Positions 43,377 through 51,276 of a stretch of DNA of 51,701 bases are shown piece by piece. The translations under genes and the position numbers were made by a program. The notes beneath the pieces were generated by a model. The model saw only the letters and a list, made by a program, of their open reading frames with translations, was not told the origin of the DNA and made no database searches. Source of the DNA: an uncultured Collinsella sp. (GTDB lineage: Bacteria; Actinomycetota; Coriobacteriia; Coriobacteriales; Coriobacteriaceae); NCBI GenBank assembly GCA_902462065.1, contig CABQAK010000011.1, forward strand, positions 1-51,701. Reading direction: 5' to 3'. Numbering within the stretch: the stretch's first letter is position 1; every line of letters begins with the position of its first letter.

Positions 43377-44258
43377 ATGAGCAACTGGCTTAAGCTCGAG
43401 GGCGATGTCTGCGCCGTGACCGGCGCACTCGGCGGTATGGGCGTCGAGATTTGCCGCGAGTTCGCCCGCAACGGCGCCAACGTCGTCCTGCTCGATCTGG
43501 ACGAGGAAAAGGTCAAGGCCGCTGCCGCCGACCTCGCCGCCGAGTTTGGCATCCACGCCGAGGGTTACAAGATGAACGCCACCGACGAGGCCGAGGTTCA
43601 GGCCGCCGTCGACGCCACCATCGCCGACTTCGGCCACGTCGACGTACTCGTCAACACCGCCGGCATCCTGCGCTTCGCAGCCATGGAAGACCTGCCGCTG
43701 AGCGACTGGGAGCAGGTGCTCAACGTCAACCTCACCGGCTACTTCATCACCTCGCAGCGCTTTGGTCGCGAGATGATCAAGGCCGGCCAGGGTCGCCTGG
43801 TGCACATCTCGACCGTTGCCAGCCACTCCCCCGAGACGTTCTCGGGCGTGTACAGCTCCACCAAGGCCGGCGTCAACATGATGTCCAAGATGCTCGCCGC
43901 CGAGTGGGGCCCCTACGGCGTGCGCTCCAACTGCGTCGAGCCCTGCTTCGTTAAGACCCCGATGTCGGCCAATTTCTACGCCGACCCCGAAGTCGAAAAG
44001 AGCCGCAGCCGCCTCATTGCCACGCGCCGCATCGGCGAGGTCAGCGATATCGCCAACGCCGTCATGTTCCTGGCGTCCAAGCGCTCGGACTTTACCACCG
44101 GCGACGCCATCAAGGTCGACGGCGGCTTCTCCAACATGATGGGCGACCTCACCGCCAAGCCCGGCGGCCGTCGCGCCTATGCCGACAACTACCTTAAGAA
44201 CAAGGGTGTCGAGCTCTGGTCCGATAAATCCGGCGTCGCCAAGCCGACCGACCAGTAA
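43377..44258 (+). CDS. Short-chain dehydrogenase/reductase
   Basis: 293-aa NAD(P)-dependent SDR. The nucleotide loop TGALGGMG, acidic LLDLDEE after strand 2 (suggesting NAD rather than NADP), NTAG, the catalytic Ser-Tyr-Lys (HISTVAS, VYSSTKAG) and the C-terminal DGGFSNM are present. About 35 residues after DGGF extend beyond a typical 250-aa SDR. GGGAAG precedes the ATG. First gene of a three-gene plus-strand cluster with an MFS transporter and a Gfo/Idh protein; two oxidoreductases with an importer suggest polyol or sugar-acid breakdown (inference). Confidence 0.9.
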   Translation: MSNWLKLEGDVCAVTGALGGMGVEICREFARNGANVVLLDLDEEKVKAAAADLAAEFGIHAEGYKMNATDEAEVQAAVDATIADFGHVDVLVNTAGILRFAAMEDLPLSDWEQVLNVNLTGYFITSQRFGREMIKAGQGRLVHISTVASHSPETFSGVYSSTKAGVNMMSKMLAAEWGPYGVRSNCVEPCFVKTPMSANFYADPEVEKSRSRLIATRRIGEVSDIANAVMFLASKRSDFTTGDAIKVDGGFSNMMGDLTAKPGGRRAYADNYLKNKGVELWSDKSGVAKPTDQ

Positions 44259-44270
44259 ACCAACCTGACA

Positions 44271-44301
44271 GGGAGGCCCCGCGGGCACGCCCGCTCCTCC
44301 C
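44271..44301 (+). other. Intercistronic hairpin between SDR and MFS genes
   Basis: GGGAGG and CCTCCC enclose GCGGGC-AC-GCCCGC (44281-44294). It has no T-run; a processing or stabilising stem within the cluster transcript is likely. Confidence 0.6.
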
Positions 44302-44324
44302 CCGTATCGATTAGAAAGAGTCCA

Positions 44325-45581
44325 ATGGCTTCCACCAACTCCAACAGGGGTCGCACCGTCGTGCTTTCCGCCGCGTGCGTCACCATGTTCTTTATCAGCT
44401 CCATCGCGCTGTATTCCGTCGTGAGCAAGAATCTGCTCGCCGTCTATCCCGAGTGGTCCAGCGCCCTCACCTGGGCCTTCCCCGTCTTCCAGACCATCAT
44501 GGCCGTGACGGGCATCTTCGCCGGCCGCATCTCCGATAAGATCGGCCCGCGCAACGTCGTGATCGCCGCCGCCGTGTGCTACGGCCTGGGCTGGTTCATG
44601 TCCGGCACCGTCACCGAGCCGTGGCAGTTCTACCTGTGGTTCTCGCTTGTCGCCGCCGTCGGCAACGGCCTGGGCTACAACCCGGCGCTCACCACCGGCC
44701 AAAAGTGGTTCATCGACAAGAAGGGCCTCGCCTCTGGCATCACCCTGGCCGCTTCGACCGCCGGCCCCGCGGTGCTGTCCCCGGTGCTCGCCTCGCTGCT
44801 CATCCCGAGCCTGGGTATCTTTGGCGCCCTTAAGGCGCTCGGCGTCATCTTCTTTGTGACGATTGCTGCCTCCGCCCTGTTCTTGAAGGCCCCCGAGGCC
44901 GGTTGGCTGCCCGAGGGCTTCGAGGCCCCCAAGGGCGGCGCACATGCCGGCACCTTCGGCGACCTCACCCCGGGTGAGATGGTCAAGACCCCGCGCTTCT
45001 GGGTCCTCATCGTCACCTTCGCCTTCGCCGCCACCGCGGGCACCCTGCTCGTGGGCAAGGTTGCCTCCATCGCCGCCGTCCAGCTCTTCGCCGACCCCAC
45101 GAGCGCCGCGGCCGTCGCCCTCGGCGGTGTGGTGGTCTCCGTCAACACCTGCGCCAACCTGGTTGGCCGCCTGTCCTTTGGCCAGATCATCGACAAGCTC
45201 GGCGCCTATAAGTCGCTGCTCATCAGCCTTGTCGTCACCATCGTCGCGCTCGTCATCATGTCGATGAGCTTTTCGCAGGCCATGTTCTTTGTGGCGCTCG
45301 CCCTGCTCGGCTTTAGCTTTGGCGCCCTGCTCGTCATCTACCCGCCGCTCACCGGTGGCGCCTTTGGCACCAGCAACATCGGCGTCAACTACGGCATCAT
45401 GTTTTTGGGCTACGCCGCTTCCACCTGGATCAGCCAGCCCATCACCGCCGTGCTGTATCACGCCGAGGCCGGCAGCGCCGCCTACCAGCAGTCCTTCTAC
45501 GGCGCCATTGTGATCGCCGCCATCGCCGTCGTACTCACCGTCTACATGATGGTCTCCGACAGCAAGAAGAAGTCCGCCTAG
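44325..45581 (+). CDS. MFS transporter (OFA/monocarboxylate-like)
   Basis: 418-aa twelve-helix carrier. GRISDKIGPRNVVIAAAVCY after helix 2, the GLGYNPALTTGQKWF segment and VGRLSFGQIIDKLG in the second half fit the oxalate-formate antiporter and monocarboxylate-type MFS group. It sits between an SDR and a Gfo/Idh/MocA gene and probably imports their substrate, more likely an organic or sugar acid than a neutral sugar (inference). The start ATG at 44325 has GAAAGAG upstream. Confidence 0.9.
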   Translation: MASTNSNRGRTVVLSAACVTMFFISSIALYSVVSKNLLAVYPEWSSALTWAFPVFQTIMAVTGIFAGRISDKIGPRNVVIAAAVCYGLGWFMSGTVTEPWQFYLWFSLVAAVGNGLGYNPALTTGQKWFIDKKGLASGITLAASTAGPAVLSPVLASLLIPSLGIFGALKALGVIFFVTIAASALFLKAPEAGWLPEGFEAPKGGAHAGTFGDLTPGEMVKTPRFWVLIVTFAFAATAGTLLVGKVASIAAVQLFADPTSAAAVALGGVVVSVNTCANLVGRLSFGQIIDKLGAYKSLLISLVVTIVALVIMSMSFSQAMFFVALALLGFSFGALLVIYPPLTGGAFGTSNIGVNYGIMFLGYAASTWISQPITAVLYHAEAGSAAYQQSFYGAIVIAAIAVVLTVYMMVSDSKKKSA

Positions 45582-45589
45582 TTTTACCG

Positions 45590-45620
45590 ATGCGACAAAG
45601 GGACAGCCCCTTTGTCGCAT
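45590..45620. repeat. Palindromic repeat, family 3, copy 5
   Basis: ATGCGACAAAGGG-A-CAG-C-CCCTTTGTCGCAT-type copy; the outer 13 bp are perfect. It starts 8 nt past the stop of the MFS gene and precedes the Gfo/Idh gene. Confidence 0.85.
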
Positions 45621-45650
45621 TCCACCGGTCACCAGTATTAAGGAGTCGAA

Positions 45651-46691
45651 ATGTCTGAGCTCAACCCCGTCCGCATTGCCGTTATCGGCGCCGGCGCCAT
45701 GGGCCGCAACCACATCCGCTTTGTCACCGAAGAGCCCGAGGCCGAGCTCGTCGCCATCGCCGACGCCTTTGAGGGCGCCCGCGCCACGGCCGAGGCCGCC
45801 GGCGTGCCGTTTTACACCGATCCCGCCCAGATGATGGACGAGGTCAAGCCCGAGGCCGTCATCATCGCCACCCCCAACGACCTGCACCTGGGCGTTGCCC
45901 GCGAGGCTGTGAAGCGCAACATCGTGCCGCTGGTCGAAAAGCCGATCTCCAACGATCTCGAGGATGCCCAGGCCTTTGCCGCCGAGGCCGAGACCGCCGG
46001 CGTGCCCGTACTCGTGGGTCAGCACCGTCGCCACAACCCCTTCGTCAACAAGGCCAAGGAAATCATCGAGTCCGGCGAGCTGGGCAAGCTCACCGTGTCG
46101 AGCTTCCACTACATGATCTATAAGAACGACGAGTATTTCGATGTCGAGTGGCGCCGCAAGAAGGGTGCCGGCCCGATCCTGGTCAACCTGGTGCACGACG
46201 TCGACCTGCTCCGCTACCTGCTGGGCGAGCCCGTTGCCGTCCAGGGTATGCAGTCCAGCGCCGCCCGCGGTTTTGAGACCGAGGACTCCGCCGTGGTCAA
46301 CGTCCGTTTTGCCGATGGCGCGCTCGCAAGCATGACCATCTCCGACGCCACCGCCAGCCCCTGGAACTGGGAGGCAACCGCTCGCGAGGATCCGCAGTAC
46401 CGCCCCTTCGACGCCGACGCCTACTTTATCGGCGGCACTAAGGGCGCCCTGTCGCTGCCCCGCCTGCACCAGTTCTCCTACGGCGGCGCCTCTAACTGGC
46501 ACAAGCCGCTGCAGATGGAGATTCCGGCCGTCGACCCGGCACTGCCGCACAAGATGCAGCTCAAGCACTTTGTGAAGGTTGTCCGCCGCGAGGTCGAGCC
46601 CGTCGTGACCCCCGCCGATAACGTCAAGACGCTCACGCTTCTCAACGCCATCAAGGAGGCCGCCGAGACCGGCCAGCTCGTCGAGCTGTAA
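45651..46691 (+). CDS. Gfo/Idh/MocA-family oxidoreductase
   Basis: 346-aa NAD(P)-dependent dehydrogenase. N-terminal Rossmann fold with IAVIGAGAMGRNH; the EKPISNDLEDA motif (Lys of EKP) and the LVHDVDLLRYLLG region with the conserved Asp-His pair are typical of the family, which includes inositol and glucose-fructose oxidoreductases. AAGGAG lies upstream of the ATG. A family-3 palindrome separates it from the MFS gene, so it may have lower or separate expression. Exact substrate unknown. Confidence 0.92.
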   Translation: MSELNPVRIAVIGAGAMGRNHIRFVTEEPEAELVAIADAFEGARATAEAAGVPFYTDPAQMMDEVKPEAVIIATPNDLHLGVAREAVKRNIVPLVEKPISNDLEDAQAFAAEAETAGVPVLVGQHRRHNPFVNKAKEIIESGELGKLTVSSFHYMIYKNDEYFDVEWRRKKGAGPILVNLVHDVDLLRYLLGEPVAVQGMQSSAARGFETEDSAVVNVRFADGALASMTISDATASPWNWEATAREDPQYRPFDADAYFIGGTKGALSLPRLHQFSYGGASNWHKPLQMEIPAVDPALPHKMQLKHFVKVVRREVEPVVTPADNVKTLTLLNAIKEAAETGQLVEL

Positions 46692-46763
46692 TGCCTTAAG
46701 AGCGGGCCGCGGCAAACTCCCCGCCGAGCGCCTCGGCCCGCCACCAACAAGCCCCTCTTCTTT

Positions 46764-46798
46764 GCCCCGCGAGCAGCCTCCTGCCCGCGGGGCATTTT
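46764..46798 (+). terminator. Terminator after Gfo/Idh gene
   Basis: GCCCCGCG...CGCGGGGC followed by ATTTT. A second GC hairpin, GCGGGCCG/CGGCCCGC, lies just before it at 46702-46741. Confidence 0.8.
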
Positions 46799-46858
46799 GC
46801 TACCTTGCCGATGATTTTTCTGGGGCGGGGGCTATTTTGCACCTCGGCTTGATTCGTT

Positions 46859-47020
46859 CGCCACGAAATGGGCCTATCTACTACGTTTAACCGACCACCC
46901 TTAACCATACAGAATTTCGCGAAATAAAAACCGCAGGTAGACGGCTTGCGTATTTTCGGAAAACCGGGGGATGGTCGACCCATACGGTTCAAACGTAGTA
47001 GATAGACCGTTTTCGTGGCG
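46859..47020. repeat. Structured dispersed element, family 2, copy 2
   Basis: Arms 46859-46888 and 46991-47020 pair at 27 of 30 positions. Interior shares AAAACCGCAGGTAGACGGCT and TTTTCGGAAAAC with the copy at 37431, in the same orientation. The outer arms differ in sequence between the copies. It occupies the gap before tex. Confidence 0.8.
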
Positions 47021-47102
47021 CGGCCCCAAAAACAGTCTTTTGGGACGGGTGGTATCCTTGGTAGCCCTGTGCTGCAAACGCACCTTAAACGCAAGGAGTC
47101 CC

Positions 47103-49250
47103 ATGGATCTTATCGCCCAGCTCGCCCGCGAGCTCAACCTTAAGGCCGTCAACATCGAGGCAGCCGTCAAGCTCATCGACGAGGGCAACACCATCCCCTT
47201 TATCTCGCGCTACCGCAAAGAAGCCACGGGCGGCATGGACGACGTCGCCCTGCGCGCACTCGACGAGCGTCTGTCTTACCTGCGCAATCTTGAGCAGCGC
47301 AAAGAGGACGTCATTCTGCTCATCGACGCCCAGGGCAAACTCACGCCCGAGCTCGAGCAGCAGATTCGCGAGGCCACGCAGCTCCAGCGTGTCGAGGACC
47401 TCTACAAGCCCTACCGCAAAAAGCGCATGACCCGCGCGCAGAAGGCACGCGAGGCCGGCCTGGAGCCGCTCGCCAACATGATCATCATGCAGGCCTCGGC
47501 CAAGGGCAGCGCGCTCGACGCCGCCGCGGCATACGTCAACGAGGAGGCCGGCTTCGACACACCCGAGAAGGCGCTCGCCGGCGCCGCCGACATCGTGGCC
47601 GAGACGGTAGCCGAGGACCCCGAGAACGTCGCCGACCTGCGTGCTTTTACGCAAAACACCGCCGATATCGTTGTCGAGGCGACCGACCCCGCCGAGAAGA
47701 CTCCCTACGAGCCCTACTACAACTTTGACGAGCCGCTGCGCCGCATCCCCAACCACCGCGTGTTGGCTATCGACCGCGGTGAGAGCGAGGGCAAGCTCCG
47801 CGTGCGCGTGAACGTCGACGGCGCCGCTGCCACGGCACGCCTCAGCAGCCGCTGGCCCCGTCGCCAAGGCGTCTTCGCTCCCGTCTTTGACGCCGCCATC
47901 GCCGACGGCTACAAGCGCCTCATGGCCCCCTCGCTGGAGCGCGAGGCCCGCGCCAAACTCACCGTCCGTGCGCAGACCGAGGCCATCAACGTCTTTGCCA
48001 AGAATCTCGAGGGCCTGCTCTCCGCACGCCCCGTGCGCGGCGCCCGTGTGCTCGCGCTCGATCCGGGCTACCGCACCGGCTGCAAGGTCGCCGTCATGGA
48101 CGAGACCGGCAAGCTGCTCGACCACGGCGTGGTCTACCCCACCAAGCCGCGCCACGACGTCGCCGGCACCAAGCGCGAGCTCGCCCGCCTCGTCAAGAAG
48201 GACGGCGTCAACACCATCGTCATCGGCAACGGCACCGCCAGCCGCGAGACCGAGGAAGTCGTCTCGGAGTTCATTGCCGAGCAGGCGCCCAGCCTTCGCT
48301 ACACCATCGTTAACGAAGCCGGCGCGTCGGTGTACTCGGCTTCCGAACTCGCCAGCCAGGAGTATCCCGACTTGGACGTCACCGTGCGTGGCGCCATGAG
48401 CCTGGGCCGCCGCCTGCAAGACCCGCTGGCAGAGCTCGTCAAGATTCCGCCCCAGTCTATCGGCGTGGGCCAGTACCAGCACGACCTTGACCAGGCCGAG
48501 CTCTCGCGCACTCTGGGCCACGTGGTGGAGGACGTCGTCAACCACGTAGGCGTCGACGTGAATACCGCGAGCGCGAGCCTACTGGGATACGTATCGGGCA
48601 TCACGCCGAGCGTGGCCAAAAACATCGTGGCCTACCGCGAGGAAAACGGCGCCTTTACCGATCGCCGTCAGCTTAAGAAGGTCCCCAAGCTGGGACCCAA
48701 GGCATATCTCAACGCCGCGGGCTTTTTGCGCATCAGCGGTGGCAAGAACCCGCTCGACGCGACAAGCGTCCACCCCGAGAGCTACGAGGTGGCCACATCC
48801 GTCCTGGAGCGCGCCGGTGTGGCGGCCAGTGAACTCAGCCGCGGCGGCGTGCCCGACATCGAGCGCCGCCTGGGCAGTATCTCGGCGCTGGCAAGCGACC
48901 TGGACTGCGGCACCCTCACGCTCATCGACATCGTCAACGAGCTCAAAAAGCCCGGCCGCGACCCGCGAGACGACGCGCCCGAGGTGGTCTTTAGCCGCTC
49001 GGCGCTTTCCATCGATGACCTGGAGCCCGGCATGGAACTCAAGGGCACGGTGCGCAACGTTGTGGACTTTGGCGCCTTCGTCGACGTGGGCGTGCACCAG
49101 GACGGCCTCGTGCATATCTCAAAGCTGGCCAACCGCTTTGTCAAGCACCCGAGCGACGTGGTACGCGTCGGTGACACGGTCAAGGTGTGGGTCGAAAAGG
49201 TCGATCGCGACCGCAAGAAGATCTCGCTCACCATGGTACAGGGGAAGTAA
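47103..49250 (+). CDS. tex: Tex-family RNA-binding protein
   Basis: 715-aa cytoplasmic nucleic-acid-binding protein. Order: N-terminal helical region (IPFISRYRKEATGGMDD), YqgF/RNase H-like domain (VLALDPGYRTGCKVAVMD, about 313-330), helix-hairpin-helix repeats (YVSGITPSVAKNIVAYREENG) and a C-terminal S1 domain (GTVRNVVDFGAFVDVGVHQD, about 645-715). Length is slightly below E. coli Tex. The ATG at 47103 has AAGGAG 4-5 nt upstream; the frame reads back into the family-2 element, which is not coding. Role in transcription or RNA handling is known only in outline. Confidence 0.96.
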   Translation: MDLIAQLARELNLKAVNIEAAVKLIDEGNTIPFISRYRKEATGGMDDVALRALDERLSYLRNLEQRKEDVILLIDAQGKLTPELEQQIREATQLQRVEDLYKPYRKKRMTRAQKAREAGLEPLANMIIMQASAKGSALDAAAAYVNEEAGFDTPEKALAGAADIVAETVAEDPENVADLRAFTQNTADIVVEATDPAEKTPYEPYYNFDEPLRRIPNHRVLAIDRGESEGKLRVRVNVDGAAATARLSSRWPRRQGVFAPVFDAAIADGYKRLMAPSLEREARAKLTVRAQTEAINVFAKNLEGLLSARPVRGARVLALDPGYRTGCKVAVMDETGKLLDHGVVYPTKPRHDVAGTKRELARLVKKDGVNTIVIGNGTASRETEEVVSEFIAEQAPSLRYTIVNEAGASVYSASELASQEYPDLDVTVRGAMSLGRRLQDPLAELVKIPPQSIGVGQYQHDLDQAELSRTLGHVVEDVVNHVGVDVNTASASLLGYVSGITPSVAKNIVAYREENGAFTDRRQLKKVPKLGPKAYLNAAGFLRISGGKNPLDATSVHPESYEVATSVLERAGVAASELSRGGVPDIERRLGSISALASDLDCGTLTLIDIVNELKKPGRDPRDDAPEVVFSRSALSIDDLEPGMELKGTVRNVVDFGAFVDVGVHQDGLVHISKLANRFVKHPSDVVRVGDTVKVWVEKVDRDRKKISLTMVQGK

Positions 49251-49259
49251 ACCGCCAAA

Positions 49260-49475
49260 GCAGGGGTACCCCCTGTAGCGACGTGCAAAATCGCGAGTAT
49301 TCTGCAAATTCCGCTGTTCCGGATGCCTCCCAGAGGCGAAAAAGCAAAAAACAGCCCCCGTTTTAGCGTCGTCAGAGCCAAAACGGGGGCCGTTCCATGC
49401 TTCGGTTAACTGATAAAGACCTTTACCTTGCTGAATACTCGCGATTTTGCACGTCGCTACAGGGGGTACCCTTGC
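49260..49475. repeat. 48-bp inverted repeat between tex and aldolase genes
   Basis: Arms 49260-49307 and 49428-49475 match at 46 of 48 positions; each carries GGTACCC and CGACGTGCAAAATCGCGAGT. The right arm ends on the base before the stop codon of the minus-strand aldolase gene; the left arm starts 9 nt after the tex stop. A terminator lies inside. Confidence 0.88.
49344..49390 (-). terminator. Terminator inside the 48-bp inverted repeat
   Basis: GCCCCCGTTTT (49354-49364) pairs with AAAACGGGGGC (49380-49390). On the minus strand the stem is followed by TGTTTTTTGC, so it ends the aldolase transcript; on the plus strand it lacks a T-run. Confidence 0.78.
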
Positions 49476-50180
49476 TTACGGCAGAATATGAAAGCCGAGC
49501 GAGGCGATATCCTTGGCAAAGCCGCGCACGGTGTCGAGCGAGACCTCGTACGGGTCGCGACCGATGTTCTTGCGCTTGGCCAGGATGCTGTTGGGCACCG
49601 TAATGATCTGGCAACCGCAGGCTTCTGCCTGGTAAATGTTAATGAGCTCGCGCGTGGACGCCCACAGGACCTCACAGTTGGGCTTGATGGCGGCCTTCTT
49701 GACCGACTCCGTCATAAACGGAATGGGGTCGACGCCGGTGTCGGCGATGCGGCCGGCAAAGAGCGAGATGATGGACGGCGTCTCGGCGTCAACGGCCTCG
49801 ACCATCTCATCGACCTGCGTAGGCGTAAAGATGGTGGTGACGTTGACCTTGATGCCGTCGGCGGAAAGCTTGCGGACCAGCTCGGCGGTGGACTCGCCCT
49901 TGGTGGTCACGCACGGAATCTTGACGTAGACGTTCTCGGCCCAGGTAGCGATCTCGCGGGCCTCGACCTCCATGGTCTCGACGTCGTCGGCAAAGACCTC
50001 AAACGAGACGGATACATCGGTGATGTGGGCCAGGACCTCCTTGGCAAACGCGCGGTAATCCGTCACGCCGCCCTTCTTCATAAGGGACGGGTTGGTCGTG
50101 AAACCCTGAACGTTGCCGTTCTCGTACATGTCGAGCATGCCCTCGAGGTTTGCACCGTCAGCGAACACCTTGATTGCCAT
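49476..50180 (-). CDS. Transaldolase-like aldolase (TalC/FSA family)
   Basis: 234-aa cytoplasmic class I aldolase of the small transaldolase/fructose-6-phosphate aldolase family. Schiff-base Lys87 is in NVYVKIPC; TTNPSLMKK (about 28-36) and FAGRIADTG are typical of the barrel. Length (about 220) fits the FSA/TalC group rather than the ~310-aa transaldolase. The ATG at 50180 has AAAGGA about 10 nt upstream. Whether it acts as transaldolase or F6P aldolase is not settled by sequence here; it probably serves the non-oxidative pentose phosphate path. Confidence 0.92.
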   Translation of the reverse strand: MAIKVFADGANLEGMLDMYENGNVQGFTTNPSLMKKGGVTDYRAFAKEVLAHITDVSVSFEVFADDVETMEVEAREIATWAENVYVKIPCVTTKGESTAELVRKLSADGIKVNVTTIFTPTQVDEMVEAVDAETPSIISLFAGRIADTGVDPIPFMTESVKKAAIKPNCEVLWASTRELINIYQAEACGCQIITVPNSILAKRKNIGRDPYEVSLDTVRGFAKDIASLGFHILP

Positions 50181-50373
50181 CTGCCTGATTCCTTTCGTTA
50201 GCATACGGCCGATAAACTGCTAAACACTTTACCTACGTTTATCAAGGCGTGAACTGCGGTTTTTTATCTTCTCGGCGAACGGTATAAACACCTCAGTGTT
50301 TGGATTGATAAATCGATTGAGCATGCAAAAGCAAAGAGTCGCAGTTTGAGCAAACGTCAGAACGCGGGATTCA
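50181..50373. other. Non-coding gap before aldolase gene
   Basis: No gene. On the minus strand AAACAC-TGAG-GTGTTT forms a small hairpin, and TTGATA lies 17 bp before TAGCAG, a weak promoter candidate for the aldolase gene. Confidence 0.3.
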
Positions 50374-51201
50374 TTAGATGAGGCCGAAATGCTGCATCGC
50401 CGTGACGGTGCCGTCGTGTGCGACATCGTCGGTCACGTAGTCGGCGACCGCCTTGACCTCGGGCATGGCGTTGCCCATGGCCACGGCCGTCTCGACAGCA
50501 GCGAGCATACCCAGATCGTTGCCGGAATCACCAAAGCCAAAGGTGCGCGCGTTGCCGGTGCGACCCAGGTATTCCAGCGCTCGCGCCACTCCCACGCCCT
50601 TGTCAATGCCCTTGGGGCTCAGCTCGCGATTCTGACCACCGGTGTTGCACAGCTCAAACTCGCAATCGATAAAGCCATCATCGTTGGCTACGCGAGCCAG
50701 GTCACTCGCGACGATGCCTACCTTGCCCACGCGCAGACGGCCGTCGACGCGCATTTCCTCGGTGCTGTGCACCACAGAAGTGCCGATCAGAGACGACCGC
50801 TCAACACCCGCGGGTTCCAGGGCAAAAGTAGCCACGTTGGTCTCGAAAAAGGCCTCAATCCCTGCCGCGGCCATACGGCGCGCAAGCTCCTCGATAACGT
50901 CCTCGTCAAAGCAGTCCTCATACACCACGCGGCCCTCGACCTCGAGCGTGGCGCCCGCCATGGCAACGACGCCCGCGGGGTCGAGCGCACGCAAGCTATC
51001 GGCGATGAGCCACAGGGGGCGACCCGTGCAGATAAACGCCTTGTGTCCCGCGTCGCGCAGACGATGAAACGCCTCGACGACCGCCTGCGAGGGGCGAACC
51101 GCCGAAAAGTCCTTGTCGGTCATGTTGTCGGGATCGAACGACGTCAGCGTGCCGTCCACGTCAAAAAAGAGCACAGCGGGTTCGGGACACGCATCAATCA
51201 T
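50374..51201 (-). CDS. HAD-superfamily phosphatase (Cof type)
   Basis: 275-aa phosphatase, class IIB cap. Motif I FFDVDGTLTSF (about 12-22), motif II FICTGRP, motif IV GFGDSGNDLGML. Such enzymes dephosphorylate sugar phosphates, flavin mononucleotide or cofactors; the substrate is not predictable. The ATG at 51201 has AAAGGA 7 nt upstream; a longer frame to 51237 would reach into the divergent promoter region. It is divergent from the methyltransferase gene at the window edge. Confidence 0.92.
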   Translation of the reverse strand: MIDACPEPAVLFFDVDGTLTSFDPDNMTDKDFSAVRPSQAVVEAFHRLRDAGHKAFICTGRPLWLIADSLRALDPAGVVAMAGATLEVEGRVVYEDCFDEDVIEELARRMAAAGIEAFFETNVATFALEPAGVERSSLIGTSVVHSTEEMRVDGRLRVGKVGIVASDLARVANDDGFIDCEFELCNTGGQNRELSPKGIDKGVGVARALEYLGRTGNARTFGFGDSGNDLGMLAAVETAVAMGNAMPEVKAVADYVTDDVAHDGTVTAMQHFGLI

Positions 51202-51276
51202 ATGGGTTCCTTTCGAGGATAAGGGCAAACGAAGCATCCATCATATAATGGAGCGACGCAACCAGAGAGGTCACCC

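Noticed and set aside
43212..46715. 1167-codon open frame on the minus strand
   Set aside because: It lies opposite three clear plus-strand genes (SDR, MFS, Gfo/Idh); its Gly/Asp/His/Val-rich product has no domain. It is a by-product of high-GC codon use.
46971..47102. Longer N-terminus for Tex
   Set aside because: The extra codons run through the family-2 inverted repeat; a clean AAGGAG-ATG exists at 47103.
51244..51249. TATAAT as the promoter of the methyltransferase gene
   Set aside because: No acceptable -35 lies 15-19 bp upstream, so it is mentioned only in the gene entry.
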